From Nocardioides sp. L-11A (GTDB taxonomy: Bacteria > Actinomycetota > Actinomycetes > Propionibacteriales > Nocardioidaceae), in assembly GCA_029961745.1 (NCBI GenBank), contig CP124680.1, positions 3,348,001 to 3,412,000 of the forward strand: a stretch of DNA of 64,000 bases. Reading direction: 5' to 3'. A program made the position numbers and the translations under genes. The notes under the pieces are model-generated. The model saw only the letters and a list, made by a program, of their open reading frames with translations, was not told the DNA's origin and searched no databases. Position 1 is the first letter of the stretch. The number at the start of each line of letters is the position of its first letter. Shown one piece after another: positions 1-8,137 of the stretch.

Positions 1-88
1 CCTCCGCCAGTCGATCTCTGAACTTCGCCGGGAGGAAGAGGCGGCCCTTGTCATCGAGCTTCGGGGTGTAGGTGCCCATGAAGAGCAT
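1..88 (-). CDS. mraZ: MraZ, N-terminal fragment (cut by left edge)
   Basis: MraZ is the AbrB-fold DNA-binding regulator at the head of the division and cell wall (dcw) cluster. The 29 visible residues begin [20 protein letters not shown], the typical MraZ amino end with its DxKGR turn. An in-frame ATG three codons later (position 79) is an alternative start. The rest of the gene, and presumably the dcw cluster, lies beyond the left edge. Four GTGGRG repeats at 10-base spacing lie 35 bases upstream and are the expected autoregulatory operator. Family identity is clear despite truncation. Confidence 0.93.
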   Translation of the reverse strand, partial: MLFMGTYTPKLDDKGRLFLPAKFRDRLAE

Positions 89-122
89 CGGGCCACCCCC
101 AGCCGTCCCACCGGACTCCGCC

Positions 123-162
123 GTTCCTCCACTTTCCCCCACAGTACTCCACTTTGCTCCAC
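123..162 (-). promoter_or_regulatory. MraZ operator: four GTGGRG repeats
   Basis: Read on the minus strand this holds GTGGAGCAAA, GTGGAGTACT, GTGGGGGAAA and GTGGAGGAAC back to back, so four GTGGRG boxes sit on one helix face at exact 10-base spacing. MraZ oligomers are known to bind such spaced direct repeats upstream of mraZ and repress the operon. The position just before the mraZ start supports this role. Confidence 0.9.
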
Positions 163-246
163 CGTCAACCACCAACGCCCCACTCCTTGCGGCGTTTCGC
201 ACCACCGCGCACCCTGAAAGCGCAGGTCAGCGCGCTGGGAGCACCG

Positions 247-282
247 GTGGAGCGGAGTGGAGGAGAAGTGGAGCGCCGGTGG
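247..282 (+). promoter_or_regulatory. Second GTGGAG repeat cluster, facing moxR
   Basis: GTGG(AG) occurs at 247, 257, 268 and 279, giving spacings of 10, 11 and 11. The repeats point toward moxR and lie just upstream of its probable -10 box. They look like a looser copy of the mraZ operator 85 bases away on the other strand. MraZ binding here is inference; the last box (GTGGCG) is degenerate. Confidence 0.5.
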
Positions 283-297
283 CGCCCACCGGAGCCG

Positions 298-303
298 TAG
301 GGT
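298..303 (+). promoter_or_regulatory. Probable -10 box of moxR operon (TAGGGT)
   Basis: TAGGGT matches the actinobacterial TANNNT -10 consensus 46 bases before the moxR start. No good -35 hexamer is visible; the GTGGAG repeats occupy that region. Confidence 0.5.
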
Positions 304-348
304 TGCTCCACCGCAGCGAGGTGGCTGCTGAGCAAAGGGAGAACAGCC

Positions 349-1314
349 GTGGAGTCGCCGAGCACCGACGTCGACAGCGTCACGCGCATTGCCGGCCGCA
401 TCCAGGCCAACGTGGAGAAGGTGATCGAGGGCAAGGGAGAGGTCGTCTCCGCCGCGATCGTCGTCCTGCTGGCCGAGGGGCACCTGCTGCTGGAGGACGT
501 CCCCGGCGTCGGCAAGACCATGCTGAGCAAGGCCCTCGCCCGCAGCATCGACTCGACGGTGCGCCGCATCCAGTTCACGCCGGACCTGCTGCCGTCCGAC
601 ATCACCGGCGTGTCGGTCTACAACCAGTCGACCCGCGAGTTCGAGTTCCGGCCCGGCGGCGTGTTCGCCAACGTCGTGATCGGCGACGAGATCAACCGGG
701 CCTCCCCCAAGACCCAGTCCGCGCTGCTCGAGTGCATGGCCGAGCGCCAGGTGACCGTCGACAACGTCACCTACCAGCTGGAGTCGCCGTTCATGGTGAT
801 CGCGACCCAGAACCCGGTCGAGATGGAGGGCACCTACCCCCTCCCCGAGGCACAGCGCGACCGCTTCCTGGCCCGGGTCTCGATCGGCTACCCCGTACCT
901 GCCGCGGAGATCGCCATGCTGGCCAACCACGGGGAGGTCAGTCCGCTCGACGACCTGGAGCCGGTGACCGACAGCGCCGAGATCCGCAAGATGTGCGCGA
1001 TCGTCGGCCAGGTGCACGTCTCCGACGCGGTGCAGCGCTACGCCGTGTCCCTCACGGCCGCCACCCGGCAGACCCCCGAGCTGGTGCTCGGCGCGTCGCC
1101 GCGGGCCACCCTCCACCTGGTCCGCGCCGCCAAGGCCCGGGCCGCCCTGCACCGTCGCGACTACGTCCTGCCCGACGACCTGCGGGCGCTGGTGCAGCCC
1201 GTGCTCGCCCACCGGCTGCTGCCCAGCGCGGAGGCCGCGATCGGCGGCCGCACCGTCGCGACCATCCTGGAGGGCATCGCCGCCCAGGTCCCCGTGCCCG
1301 ACCCGACCTCCTGA
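349..1314 (+). CDS. MoxR-family AAA+ ATPase
   Basis: A 321-residue MoxR AAA+ ATPase, a class of chaperone-like ATPase that acts with von Willebrand or DUF58 partners on protein complexes. Walker A (GVGKT) is at residues 53-57 and Walker B (GDEIN) at 112-116, and the rest covers the usual AAA lid, so the protein is full length. The GTG start is chosen because AAAGGGAG lies 7 bases upstream and the family's amino end aligns there. It is followed 12 bases later by the DUF58 gene and then the transglutaminase, the standard moxR/DUF58/tgpA operon. The substrate is unknown; cell envelope work is likely from the neighbours. Confidence 0.93.
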   Translation: MESPSTDVDSVTRIAGRIQANVEKVIEGKGEVVSAAIVVLLAEGHLLLEDVPGVGKTMLSKALARSIDSTVRRIQFTPDLLPSDITGVSVYNQSTREFEFRPGGVFANVVIGDEINRASPKTQSALLECMAERQVTVDNVTYQLESPFMVIATQNPVEMEGTYPLPEAQRDRFLARVSIGYPVPAAEIAMLANHGEVSPLDDLEPVTDSAEIRKMCAIVGQVHVSDAVQRYAVSLTAATRQTPELVLGASPRATLHLVRAAKARAALHRRDYVLPDDLRALVQPVLAHRLLPSAEAAIGGRTVATILEGIAAQVPVPDPTS

Positions 1315-1326
1315 GCGGCGCGGCGG

Positions 1327-2577
1327 ATGCGGCGACATCTCTCCTCCCTGACACTCCGCGGCCGCGCCTTCCTGGCCGCCGGAGCGACGGCGGTGGCGTG
1401 CGCGATCGGCTTCGGCCAGCCGGCACTCACCCGCGTCGGGGTGCTGATGATGGCGCTGCCCCTGCTGGCCGCCCTCGTCGTGAGCCGGCGGCGGCACGAC
1501 CCGGAGGTCGCCCGCTCGGTCTGGCCGCGACTGCTCCGCGCCGGCGAGACGGCCCGGATCGACCTCACCGTCTCCAGTGACCGCAAGCGCGCCGACGGCG
1601 CGCTGCTGATCGAGGACACCGTCCCCTACGCCCTCGGCGGCCGGGCCCGGTTCGTGCTGCAGGGCCTCGGGGGCGCCTGGGAGCGCACCGTCTCCTACCC
1701 GGTCCGCTCGGACCTGCGGGGCAGGTACGTCATCGGGCCGGTCGTCGCCCGCCTCGCGGACCCGTTCGGGCTGGTCGAGCGTCGCCGGCCGATCGGCGGC
1801 ACCGCGCAGCTGACGGTGACCCCCCGCGTCGTACCGCTCCCGTCGATCCCGCTGGCCGGGGGCTGGCAAGGTGCCGGCGAGCACCGGCCCCAGGCGTTCG
1901 CGTCGGGCTCCGCCGAGGACGTCAGCGTCCGGGAGTACCGCCGCGGCGACGACCTGCGCCGGGTCCATTGGCGCAGCTCGGCCCGGATCGGCGAGCTGAT
2001 GGTGCGCCGCGAGGAGCAGCCGTGGGAGGCCCACGCGACCGTGCTGCTGGACAACCGGCGCCTCGCCCACCGCGGCCAGGGCCCCGCCTCCAGCCTGGAG
2101 GCGGCGGTCATCGCCGCCGCGTCCGTCGCCGTCCACCTGGAGCAGCACGGGTACGCCGTCCAGCTCTGCACCGCCGACGGGATCGGTGGCGTGGCCGGCG
2201 CCGACAAGGCCGGCGCCCTGGGCGCCGAGCGGGCGCTGGAGCACCTGGCCGTCCTCGAGATGTCGCACCGCGCGACCCTCGACGTCGGCTGGTCCGGCGA
2301 GCAGGCGCGCGGCGGCGTGGTGGTGGCCGTTCTCGGCGGCTTCCTCCCCGACGACACCGCCGCCCTGCGCCGGATCCGCCACGACGCGGGCGTTGCGCTG
2401 GCCCTGGTGCTCGACGTCGGCCAGTGGTCGCCGAGCCGGGAGGCGCTCGGCGGCGACGCCGCCGCGCCGGTCACCTCCCTGGCCTGGCGCGCCACCGGCC
2501 TCGGACCACGCGACCAGCTCGACGCGGCCTGGCGCGAGCTCGGCCGGGCCCCGGTGCGCGGAGGTGCGCGCGGATGA
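1327..2577 (+). CDS. DUF58 domain protein, membrane-anchored
   Basis: 416 residues. Two hydrophobic segments near residues 12-45 should anchor it in the membrane. The DUF58 signature (REYRRGDDLRRVHW) lies near residue 201 and is followed by VLLDNR, the strand that begins the vWA-like fold. DUF58 proteins are partners of MoxR ATPases. The gene sits 12 bases after moxR and its TGA overlaps the ATG of the transglutaminase gene (ATGA), indicating translational coupling. The start is the first ATG after moxR. The molecular function of the family is not firmly known. Confidence 0.9.
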   Translation: MRRHLSSLTLRGRAFLAAGATAVACAIGFGQPALTRVGVLMMALPLLAALVVSRRRHDPEVARSVWPRLLRAGETARIDLTVSSDRKRADGALLIEDTVPYALGGRARFVLQGLGGAWERTVSYPVRSDLRGRYVIGPVVARLADPFGLVERRRPIGGTAQLTVTPRVVPLPSIPLAGGWQGAGEHRPQAFASGSAEDVSVREYRRGDDLRRVHWRSSARIGELMVRREEQPWEAHATVLLDNRRLAHRGQGPASSLEAAVIAAASVAVHLEQHGYAVQLCTADGIGGVAGADKAGALGAERALEHLAVLEMSHRATLDVGWSGEQARGGVVVAVLGGFLPDDTAALRRIRHDAGVALALVLDVGQWSPSREALGGDAAAPVTSLAWRATGLGPRDQLDAAWRELGRAPVRGGARG

Positions 2578-4925
2578 GCTCGCCCCGGCTCGGCGAACGT
2601 CGCGGACCGTTCGGCCCGGCGCTGCTCTTCGGCGTCCTCGCCGTGCTCACCACCTGGGCCGCGCTCACCGCGTGGCGCGGCTTCGTCGACCTTCCCGGGA
2701 CCTATCTCCGCCCGCTCGGAGTGCTCGCCGGGCTGCTCGCGGTCAGCGGTGCCCTGCTGCGCTGGCTCGGCACGCCGCGCTGGCTCACCACCCTCGTCCA
2801 GACCGTGCTCACCGCCCTGGTCGTCACCCGCCAGATCACCGGCTCGTTCCTCCCCACGGGGGACACCGTGGCCGCCATCGGACACGCCCTGGAGGCCTCG
2901 GTCGACAGCGCACGTCAGTACGCCGCCCCGATCGGCGCCGAGGTCCCTCCGGTCTGGCCGCTGCTCGTCGTCGCCGGCGCCGGCGTCCTGCTCCTCGTGG
3001 ACACGCTGGCCTGCACGTTGCGCAAGGTCCCCGCCGCCGGCCTCGGCCTGCTCGCGGTCTACGCGCTGCCGAGTGGTGTGCTCGACGGAGGTCCCGACGT
3101 GGGGAGCTTCCTCGCCGCCGCTGCGGGCTTCCTGGTCCTCCTCCACCTCGAGTCCCGGGACCATCTGCTGCGCTGGGGGCGCGCGGTCGGGCCCGACGAG
3201 GACACACTGTGGCGGGGCAACCCGATGCTCGAGGCCATGCGTGCCGGTGCCGGCCGGATCGGGATCGGCGCCACCGCGCTCGCCCTGGTGATCCCGGCCT
3301 TCCTGCCGACCGTGGGCGTCAACGTGCTCGACCTGGGCTCGGGCGGTGGCAACGGCGACATCCGGATCCGCAAGCCGATCGCCGACATGCGCCGCGACCT
3401 CGAGCGCGGGCGGGACGTGCCGCTCATCCGGGTCCGCACCGACGACCCGGACCCGTCGTACCTGCGGGTGTCGGTGCTCAACCGCTTCACCGGCGACGAG
3501 TGGAGCAGCGGGGACCGCGACGTCGCCCGGGACGACCGCGCCGACGGCCCGGTCGCGCGGCCGCCCGGCCTCGCGTCCGACGTACCCACCACGGCGTTCG
3601 ACTACGACGTCGAGATCACCGAGGACTTCAACTCGACGTGGCTGCCGACGCAGTATCCCGTCTCCGCGGTCGACGCGCCCGGCGACTGGCGCTTCGACCC
3701 GTCCACGATGGACTTCCTCGCCGCCGACGACGACCTCGACACCCGCGATCTTGCATACACGATGACCGCGCTGCGCGTGGAGTTCGGCACCCGACGCGAC
3801 TTCTTCCGCGACTCGGCGGACGACGACGTCTCCGAGGAGGTCCTCGACCTGCCGGGCACGGTGCCGGGGGTCGTGCGGAACCTGGCCCGCGACGTGACCG
3901 AGGGCGCCGTGTCCGACTACGAGCGGGCGCTGCTGCTGCAGCGCTGGTTCCGCCAGGACGGCGGCTTCACCTACGACCTGGCGAAGGCACCCGAGGGCAC
4001 CGGCAACCAGACCCTGGAGAGCTTCCTCGCCCGCGACGGCCGGGTCGGCTACTGCGAGCAGTTCGCCTCCGCGATGGCGGTGATGGCACGGACGCTGCGC
4101 ATCCCCGCCCGGGTCGCGGTCGGCTTCCTGGAGCCGGACCGGATCGGCGGCGATGTCTGGGAGTACAGCAGCCACGACCTGCACGCCTGGCCGGAGCTCT
4201 ACTTCGCCGGTTCGGGCTGGGTCCGCTTCGAACCCACGCCGTCGGGCCGGGTCGAGCAGGTCCCCGCCTACACCCGAGTCCCGGTCGACGGCGGCCCCGA
4301 CGACCCCCGGGGCGGTCCGACCGCACCCTCCTCGGCCACACCGGGCGCGACCGCGACGGTGGCGCCCAGCGCCGGGCCGAGCCGGCGTCCGGAGATCGAG
4401 CGCGACGCGGGAGACACCGCGAACGCCGACGACGGCGGCATCCCCACTCCGCTGCTCGTCGGCGGCCTGGTCGCGCTGGCGCTGGTCCTCCTCGGTGGGG
4501 CCGCGGTCGGCGGGCCCGCGTCGGTCCGGACCCGCGCCCGGCGGCACCGGCTGGCCGGATCACCCGACGACGTGTGGAGTGAGGTGCGGGCCACGGCGAT
4601 CGACCTCGGCCGGCACTGGCCGGACGGCCGCTCGCCACGGGAGGCCGGCCGCCTGCTGCTCGACCACCTCGGGGGACCGACCGACCCGACGGCCGAGCGC
4701 CCGCGGACCGGCGCCGAGGCCGCTCCCGAGGCGGCCGACGCCCTGGAACGAGTGGTGCTCGAGGTCGAGCGGTCGCGCTACGCGCGCCCGGGCGCCGTAC
4801 GCACGCAGGAGCGCACCACCCTCGCCGAGGACGGTGCGCTCGTGGTCGCCGCGCTGGAGGCGGGCGTCGGCCCGCGGGCCCGCCGCCGGGCCCGGTGGAT
4901 CCCCCGGTCGGTCTGGGGTCGGTAG
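2574..4925 (+). CDS. TgpA-like membrane transglutaminase
   Basis: 783 residues: an amino-terminal block of about six membrane segments (DUF3488/TgpA type), an extracytoplasmic transglutaminase-like core, a Pro/Ala-rich stretch, one more membrane helix and a cytoplasmic tail (DUF4129-like). The thiol core shows Cys494 in GYCEQFASAM and His537 in HDLHAWPE. The acid position is Glu553 in FEPTPS, where many homologues have Asp. The ATG overlaps the stop of the DUF58 gene by four bases, so the start is firm. It is the last gene of the moxR operon and ends at a repeat array with strong hairpins. The physiological substrate is unknown. Confidence 0.92.
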   Translation: MSSPRLGERRGPFGPALLFGVLAVLTTWAALTAWRGFVDLPGTYLRPLGVLAGLLAVSGALLRWLGTPRWLTTLVQTVLTALVVTRQITGSFLPTGDTVAAIGHALEASVDSARQYAAPIGAEVPPVWPLLVVAGAGVLLLVDTLACTLRKVPAAGLGLLAVYALPSGVLDGGPDVGSFLAAAAGFLVLLHLESRDHLLRWGRAVGPDEDTLWRGNPMLEAMRAGAGRIGIGATALALVIPAFLPTVGVNVLDLGSGGGNGDIRIRKPIADMRRDLERGRDVPLIRVRTDDPDPSYLRVSVLNRFTGDEWSSGDRDVARDDRADGPVARPPGLASDVPTTAFDYDVEITEDFNSTWLPTQYPVSAVDAPGDWRFDPSTMDFLAADDDLDTRDLAYTMTALRVEFGTRRDFFRDSADDDVSEEVLDLPGTVPGVVRNLARDVTEGAVSDYERALLLQRWFRQDGGFTYDLAKAPEGTGNQTLESFLARDGRVGYCEQFASAMAVMARTLRIPARVAVGFLEPDRIGGDVWEYSSHDLHAWPELYFAGSGWVRFEPTPSGRVEQVPAYTRVPVDGGPDDPRGGPTAPSSATPGATATVAPSAGPSRRPEIERDAGDTANADDGGIPTPLLVGGLVALALVLLGGAAVGGPASVRTRARRHRLAGSPDDVWSEVRATAIDLGRHWPDGRSPREAGRLLLDHLGGPTDPTAERPRTGAEAAPEAADALERVVLEVERSRYARPGAVRTQERTTLAEDGALVVAALEAGVGPRARRRARWIPRSVWGR

Positions 4926-5042
4926 GCGACCCGCTCGGCCCGAAGACTCGGCCCGGGGCTGCGCAGGGTCTTGTCGCCAGGCGGGCCTGGGTTGCGTCGG
5001 ACTGGACCGCGTGGCCGGCAGCGTGGCGCCCGCGCGCAGCGC

Positions 5043-5096
5043 ATCGAGTGACGCCCGCGGCCCGAGCGGAGCGAGGGCCGTGCGGTGTCACTCGAT
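5043..5096. terminator. Large hairpin, bidirectional terminator candidate
   Basis: Perfect 10-base arms ATCGAGTGAC and GTCACTCGAT enclose an inner GGCCC/GGGCC stem with a GAGCGGAGCGA loop. It sits between the convergent tgpA and DUF3040 genes. A second intact copy is at 5407-5460 and a degenerate one at 5246-5297. There is no U-tract, as is usual at high GC. Confidence 0.65.
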
Positions 5097-5406
5097 AGGC
5101 GACACGCTCGGCCAAAACCAAGCGGTGTCACTCGATAGGCGACACGCTCGGCCCGGTTCCCTACGCAGCTGTCTTGCCGCCAGGCGGACCTGGGTTGCGT
5201 CCGGGTGAACTGCGCGGCCGGCAGCGTGGCGCCCGCGCGCAGCGCATCGAGTGACGCCCGCGGCCCGAGCGGAGCGAGGGCCGGGCGGTGTCTCGATTGG
5301 CGACCCGCTCGGCCCGGTTCCCTGCGCAACTGTCTTGCCGCCAGGCGGAGCTGGGTTGCGTCCGGGTGAACTGCGCGGCCGGCAGCGTGGCGCCCGCGCG
5401 CAGCGC

Positions 5407-5460
5407 ATCGAGTGACGCCCGCGGCCCGAGCGGAGCGAGGGCCGTGCGGTGTCACTCGAT
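5407..5460. terminator. Third-unit hairpin, terminator candidate
   Basis: This has the same arms and inner stem as the hairpin at 5043-5096, here 25 bases beyond the stop of the minus-strand DUF3040 gene, so it is well placed to end that transcript. Confidence 0.6.
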
Positions 5461-5485
5461 AGGCGACACGCTCGGCCCTAGAAGG

Positions 5486-5905
5486 TCAGAAGCCGCCGCG
5501 GTCGCGGCGCCGGCGCCAGCGCGCCTGGAGCGTGTCCATGAAGCCGGACGAACGACCGTGGCTGCGGCCGCGCCGGCCGCCGTCGACCACGCCGAGGCCG
5601 GAGGGGTGCGCCGTGACGTGGGGACCCGACCCCGGCCGCTGACCGCGCAGGGAGCCGAGCAGGATCGTCGCCGAGGCGAGCATGATCAGGAAGCCCGCGA
5701 CGCCGACGGGCCAGTACCCGCTGACGGCCCCGCCCATCATGACCGCGACGCCCGCGGCGAAGACGACGCCGGCCAGGATGGCCCGACGACGGGCCGCTTG
5801 CCGGAGGGTCGTGCCCCGCAGGGTGGACGCGAACTTGGGGTCCTCCTCGCTGAGGGCGCGCTCCATCTGCTCCAGCAGTCGCAGCTCCTCTTCCGAGAGT
5901 GGCAC
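5486..5905 (-). CDS. DUF3040 membrane protein
   Basis: 139 residues beginning MPLSEEELRLLEQMERALSE and soon reading DPKFAS, the DUF3040 hallmark. Two closely spaced hydrophobic helices follow, then a Gly/Arg/Ser-rich basic tail. The GTG at 5905 is preferred over longer options because GGAGG lies five bases before it and family members start at this PLSE motif. A possible -10 (TACACT, 5957-5962) lies upstream. It is monocistronic and convergent with tgpA. DUF3040 proteins are small actinobacterial membrane proteins of unknown function, often near division genes. Confidence 0.88.
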   Translation of the reverse strand: MPLSEEELRLLEQMERALSEEDPKFASTLRGTTLRQAARRRAILAGVVFAAGVAVMMGGAVSGYWPVGVAGFLIMLASATILLGSLRGQRPGSGPHVTAHPSGLGVVDGGRRGRSHGRSSGFMDTLQARWRRRRDRGGF

Positions 5906-5991
5906 CGAATCCTCCGACACGTGTGAGGCGGTTCTCCGCCGATGACTCTTCCTCCAAGTGTAGGCAGGCATCTCCAGCGGTGGTAGGGCGT

Positions 5992-6015
5992 CCCCCGAAA
6001 TTGTCCGGTCGGGGG
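5992..6015 (-). terminator. Hairpin after dinB
   Basis: CCCCCGA and TCGGGGG form a 7-base stem with a 10-base loop, 38 bases beyond the dinB stop. It is the only stem seen between dinB and the next gene, so it is a reasonable end for the SOS operon. Confidence 0.5.
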
Positions 6016-6052
6016 CTCCGGGCTCCTCCGCGCTGACCAGGCCGACCCGCGC

Positions 6053-7258
6053 TCACAGCAGGCTGGCCGGGCGGACCGCGGCATGGCCGAACCGGTCGAC
6101 CGCACGGTCCACGGCCCGATCGGCGTCCGGCCAGCCGGGGTCGCGCTCCCCCAGCGCGAGCTGGCGGCCGTCGCCCGAGCGGACGTGGCGCAGCCCCTCG
6201 ACGCGGACGCCGACCAGGCGCACCGCGGCCGGACGGGGCCCACGGGCGTCGAGGAGCCCGTCGAGGAGTCCGACCGCCACGGCGTAGACCTCCTGGGTGA
6301 CGTCGGTGCGCTCCCGCAGGGTCCGCGAACGCTGGACGGTGGCGAAGTCGGAGAAGCGGACCGTGACCGTGACGGTGCGCCCGGTGCGGCCCGCGCCACG
6401 GACCCGGGCGGCCACCCGGGCGGTCAGCCGGAGCAGCTCGCGGCGCAGCGCCACCCGGTCGCGGAGGTCGACGGCGAGCGTGTGCTGGGCGCCCATACTG
6501 CCCTCCGGCTCGCCCTCCCCGAATCCGAAGACCCCGGCGCCGCCGGCGACCAGCTCGGAGCGGTCGGTCCCCCACACCAGGGCGTGCAGCTGGCCGCCCA
6601 GGTGGCGACCGACCATCCGGCGGAGCAGGTCGAGCGGGATCGCGGCCACATCGCCGACGGTGATCAGGCCGAGACGGTGGAGACGCTGGCGGGTGGCCTC
6701 GCCGACGCCGTAGAGGACGCCGACGTCGAGCGGGTGCACCTCCGCGACGAACCGCTCCGGCCGGATCACCCGGACCCCGTCGGGCTTGGCCTGGCGACTG
6801 GCGAGCTTGGCGACCGACACCGACGCGGCGATGCCGACCGAGCAGGTGATGCCGTGCTCGGCGCGCACCCGGGAGCGGAGCCGCTCGGCGATCGCCTCGG
6901 GAGGCCCGAACAACCGCACGGCGCCGCGCACGTCGAGGAATGCCTCGTCGAGCGAGGTCACCTCGACGACCGGCGTGATCGTGCGGAAGGTCTCCATGAT
7001 CGCCTTCGACACGGGCGTGAGCAGGCCGAAGTCGGGCGCCATGGTGACGGCGTGCGGGCACAGCCGAGCAGCCTCGGCGCCCGGCATCCCGGAGCGGATG
7101 CCGTAGCGGCGCGCGGGGTAGTTGGCCGACAGCACGACGCCACGGTGCCCGCCTCCGACGACGACGGGGACCTGCTCCAGCTCGGGCCGGTCACGGATCA
7201 TGACCGACGCGTAGAACGCGTCCATGTCGACATGGAGGATCGGACAGCGGACCGTCAC
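6053..7258 (-). CDS. dinB: DNA polymerase IV (Y family)
   Basis: 401-residue translesion polymerase. The catalytic carboxylates are visible: Asp11 and Asp13 in HVDMDAFYASV, and Asp104-Glu105 in SLDEAFLDV. Finger, palm, thumb (HhH near residues 180-200, LYGVGEATRQRL) and little-finger regions follow. The last residues do not form an evident QLxLF beta-clamp motif, so clamp binding may be weak or through another segment. It is the third gene after a consensus SOS box at 8620-8635 (HEPN protein, methyltransferase, dinB), so damage induction is expected. The start is ATG; 33 bases separate it from the methyltransferase stop. Confidence 0.95.
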   Translation of the reverse strand: MTVRCPILHVDMDAFYASVMIRDRPELEQVPVVVGGGHRGVVLSANYPARRYGIRSGMPGAEAARLCPHAVTMAPDFGLLTPVSKAIMETFRTITPVVEVTSLDEAFLDVRGAVRLFGPPEAIAERLRSRVRAEHGITCSVGIAASVSVAKLASRQAKPDGVRVIRPERFVAEVHPLDVGVLYGVGEATRQRLHRLGLITVGDVAAIPLDLLRRMVGRHLGGQLHALVWGTDRSELVAGGAGVFGFGEGEPEGSMGAQHTLAVDLRDRVALRRELLRLTARVAARVRGAGRTGRTVTVTVRFSDFATVQRSRTLRERTDVTQEVYAVAVGLLDGLLDARGPRPAAVRLVGVRVEGLRHVRSGDGRQLALGERDPGWPDADRAVDRAVDRFGHAAVRPASLL

Positions 7259-7291
7259 GGCCCACCTCGCGGACGCGCGGCGGGAGGAGGC

Positions 7292-8008
7292 TCAGGGGGT
7301 GCGCTGCGCCACGATGTGGAGCTGGGTGGCGAGGGGGAGGTACTCCGGCCGACGGGCGACCGCGCGCTCCAGATCGACGAGGGCCGCGGCCGCGCCGGGC
7401 TCCTGGTCGATGAGCGCCGCGGGCACCAGGTCGGCGAAGACCCGGACCGCGTGGACCGAGGCCGCTCCGAAGCCGTGCGCGGCGAGCAGCTCGTCGATCT
7501 CCTCGGCGGTGAACCGACGGCCGGTCCGGGCGTCCACCGGCGCCCGGTCGTCGAGCAGGGCCCGCGCCTGCTGGAAGTGACCGGCCATGGCCCGGGTGAT
7601 GACGGCCGCGTGCCGCTGACCGACCACGAGGCTGAGCAGGCCGCCCGGACGCAGCACCTGGCCGATCCGGTCGAGCGCGAGCGCGGGGTCGACGACCTCG
7701 AGCACGCCGTGGCACAGCACCACGTCGGCGCTGTCGGCACCGACCACGTCGACCAGGTCGGTGACGTCGCCTTGCAGCCCGGAGACCTCCACGCCGACCT
7801 CCTGGGCCCGCCGGGCGAGGGACGCCAGCGCGTCCGGGCTCGGATCGACCACGCGGACCCGGTGGCCGGAGCCGGCCAGCCGGACGGCGAAGCCGCCGGT
7901 GCCGCCGCCCAGGTCGACGACCTCGCGGGGTCCACCCGCGAGCGCGGACTCCAGGGCGTCCCACACGACGGCGGTGCGGACCGATCCACGCTGCTCGCGA
8001 GAGGCCAT
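7292..8008 (-). CDS. Class I SAM-dependent methyltransferase
   Basis: 238 residues. SAM-binding motif I is VVDLGGGTGG at residues 30-39, followed by an acidic end to strand 2 (VVDPSP) and motif IV around DVVLCHGVLEVV, so the Rossmann methyltransferase core is complete. It resembles SmtA/UbiE-like enzymes of unknown substrate. The start is the ATG at 8008; a TAGTGT -10 lies 7 bases before it, so the gene may also have its own leaderless transcript. It sits between the SOS-controlled HEPN gene and dinB. The substrate cannot be told from sequence. Confidence 0.88.
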   Translation of the reverse strand: MASREQRGSVRTAVVWDALESALAGGPREVVDLGGGTGGFAVRLAGSGHRVRVVDPSPDALASLARRAQEVGVEVSGLQGDVTDLVDVVGADSADVVLCHGVLEVVDPALALDRIGQVLRPGGLLSLVVGQRHAAVITRAMAGHFQQARALLDDRAPVDARTGRRFTAEEIDELLAAHGFGAASVHAVRVFADLVPAALIDQEPGAAAALVDLERAVARRPEYLPLATQLHIVAQRTP

Positions 8009-8015
8009 GCGCCGA

Positions 8016-8021
8016 ACACTA
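8016..8021 (-). promoter_or_regulatory. -10 box for methyltransferase/dinB (TAGTGT)
   Basis: TAGTGT is separated from the ATG by 7 bases, the spacing that gives a leaderless mRNA in actinobacteria. It would give dinB a basal promoter independent of the SOS box. Confidence 0.5.
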
Positions 8022-8022
8022 G

Positions 8023-8070
8023 CCGGATGGCGCGAGCGCGTCGCTCGTGCCTCGCGCCGCGCCGTCGCGC
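8023..8070 (-). repeat. Partial copy of the intergenic repeat
   Basis: Read on the minus strand, this contains GGCGCGGCGCGAGGCACGAG followed by CGACGCGCTCGCGCCATC. The same segment ends the repeat units at 11258 and 13658. It is in the opposite window orientation and lies just upstream of the methyltransferase start. Confidence 0.6.
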
Positions 8071-8137
8071 GCACAGTTGACGACGCTTCCCGCGACGACC
8101 GATCTCAACGAGCGGCACCCAGCCACGGCTCGGTCCG

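Larger units (their letters stand above)
4925..5476. repeat. Tandem intergenic repeat array (3 units of 161-172 bp)
   Basis: Between two convergent genes lie three homologous units: 4925-5096, 5137-5297 and 5298-5460, with a 40-bp partial duplication between the first two. Each unit contains CTTGCCGCCAGGCG, a TGGGTTGCGTC block, CCGGCAGCGTGGCGCC and a terminal hairpin whose arms are ATCGAGTGAC and GTCACTCGAT; the second unit's hairpin has lost bases. No convincing coding frame was seen in this 560-base gap. Related units occur at 11085-11258 and 13297-13660. Confidence 0.88.

Noticed and set aside
72..1580. Long plus-strand frame starting before the MraZ operator
   Set aside because: It crosses the operator and the moxR gene in another frame and has no recognisable domain.
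1695..4547. A 950-codon open frame on the minus strand opposite the DUF58 and transglutaminase genes
   Set aside because: High GC keeps the opposite strand open; the translation is Arg/Gly/Ala-rich without motifs, while the plus strand shows clear families.
4925..5476. CRISPR array
   Set aside because: The repeated units are about 160 bp and contiguous, with no short repeats separated by unique spacers and no cas genes.
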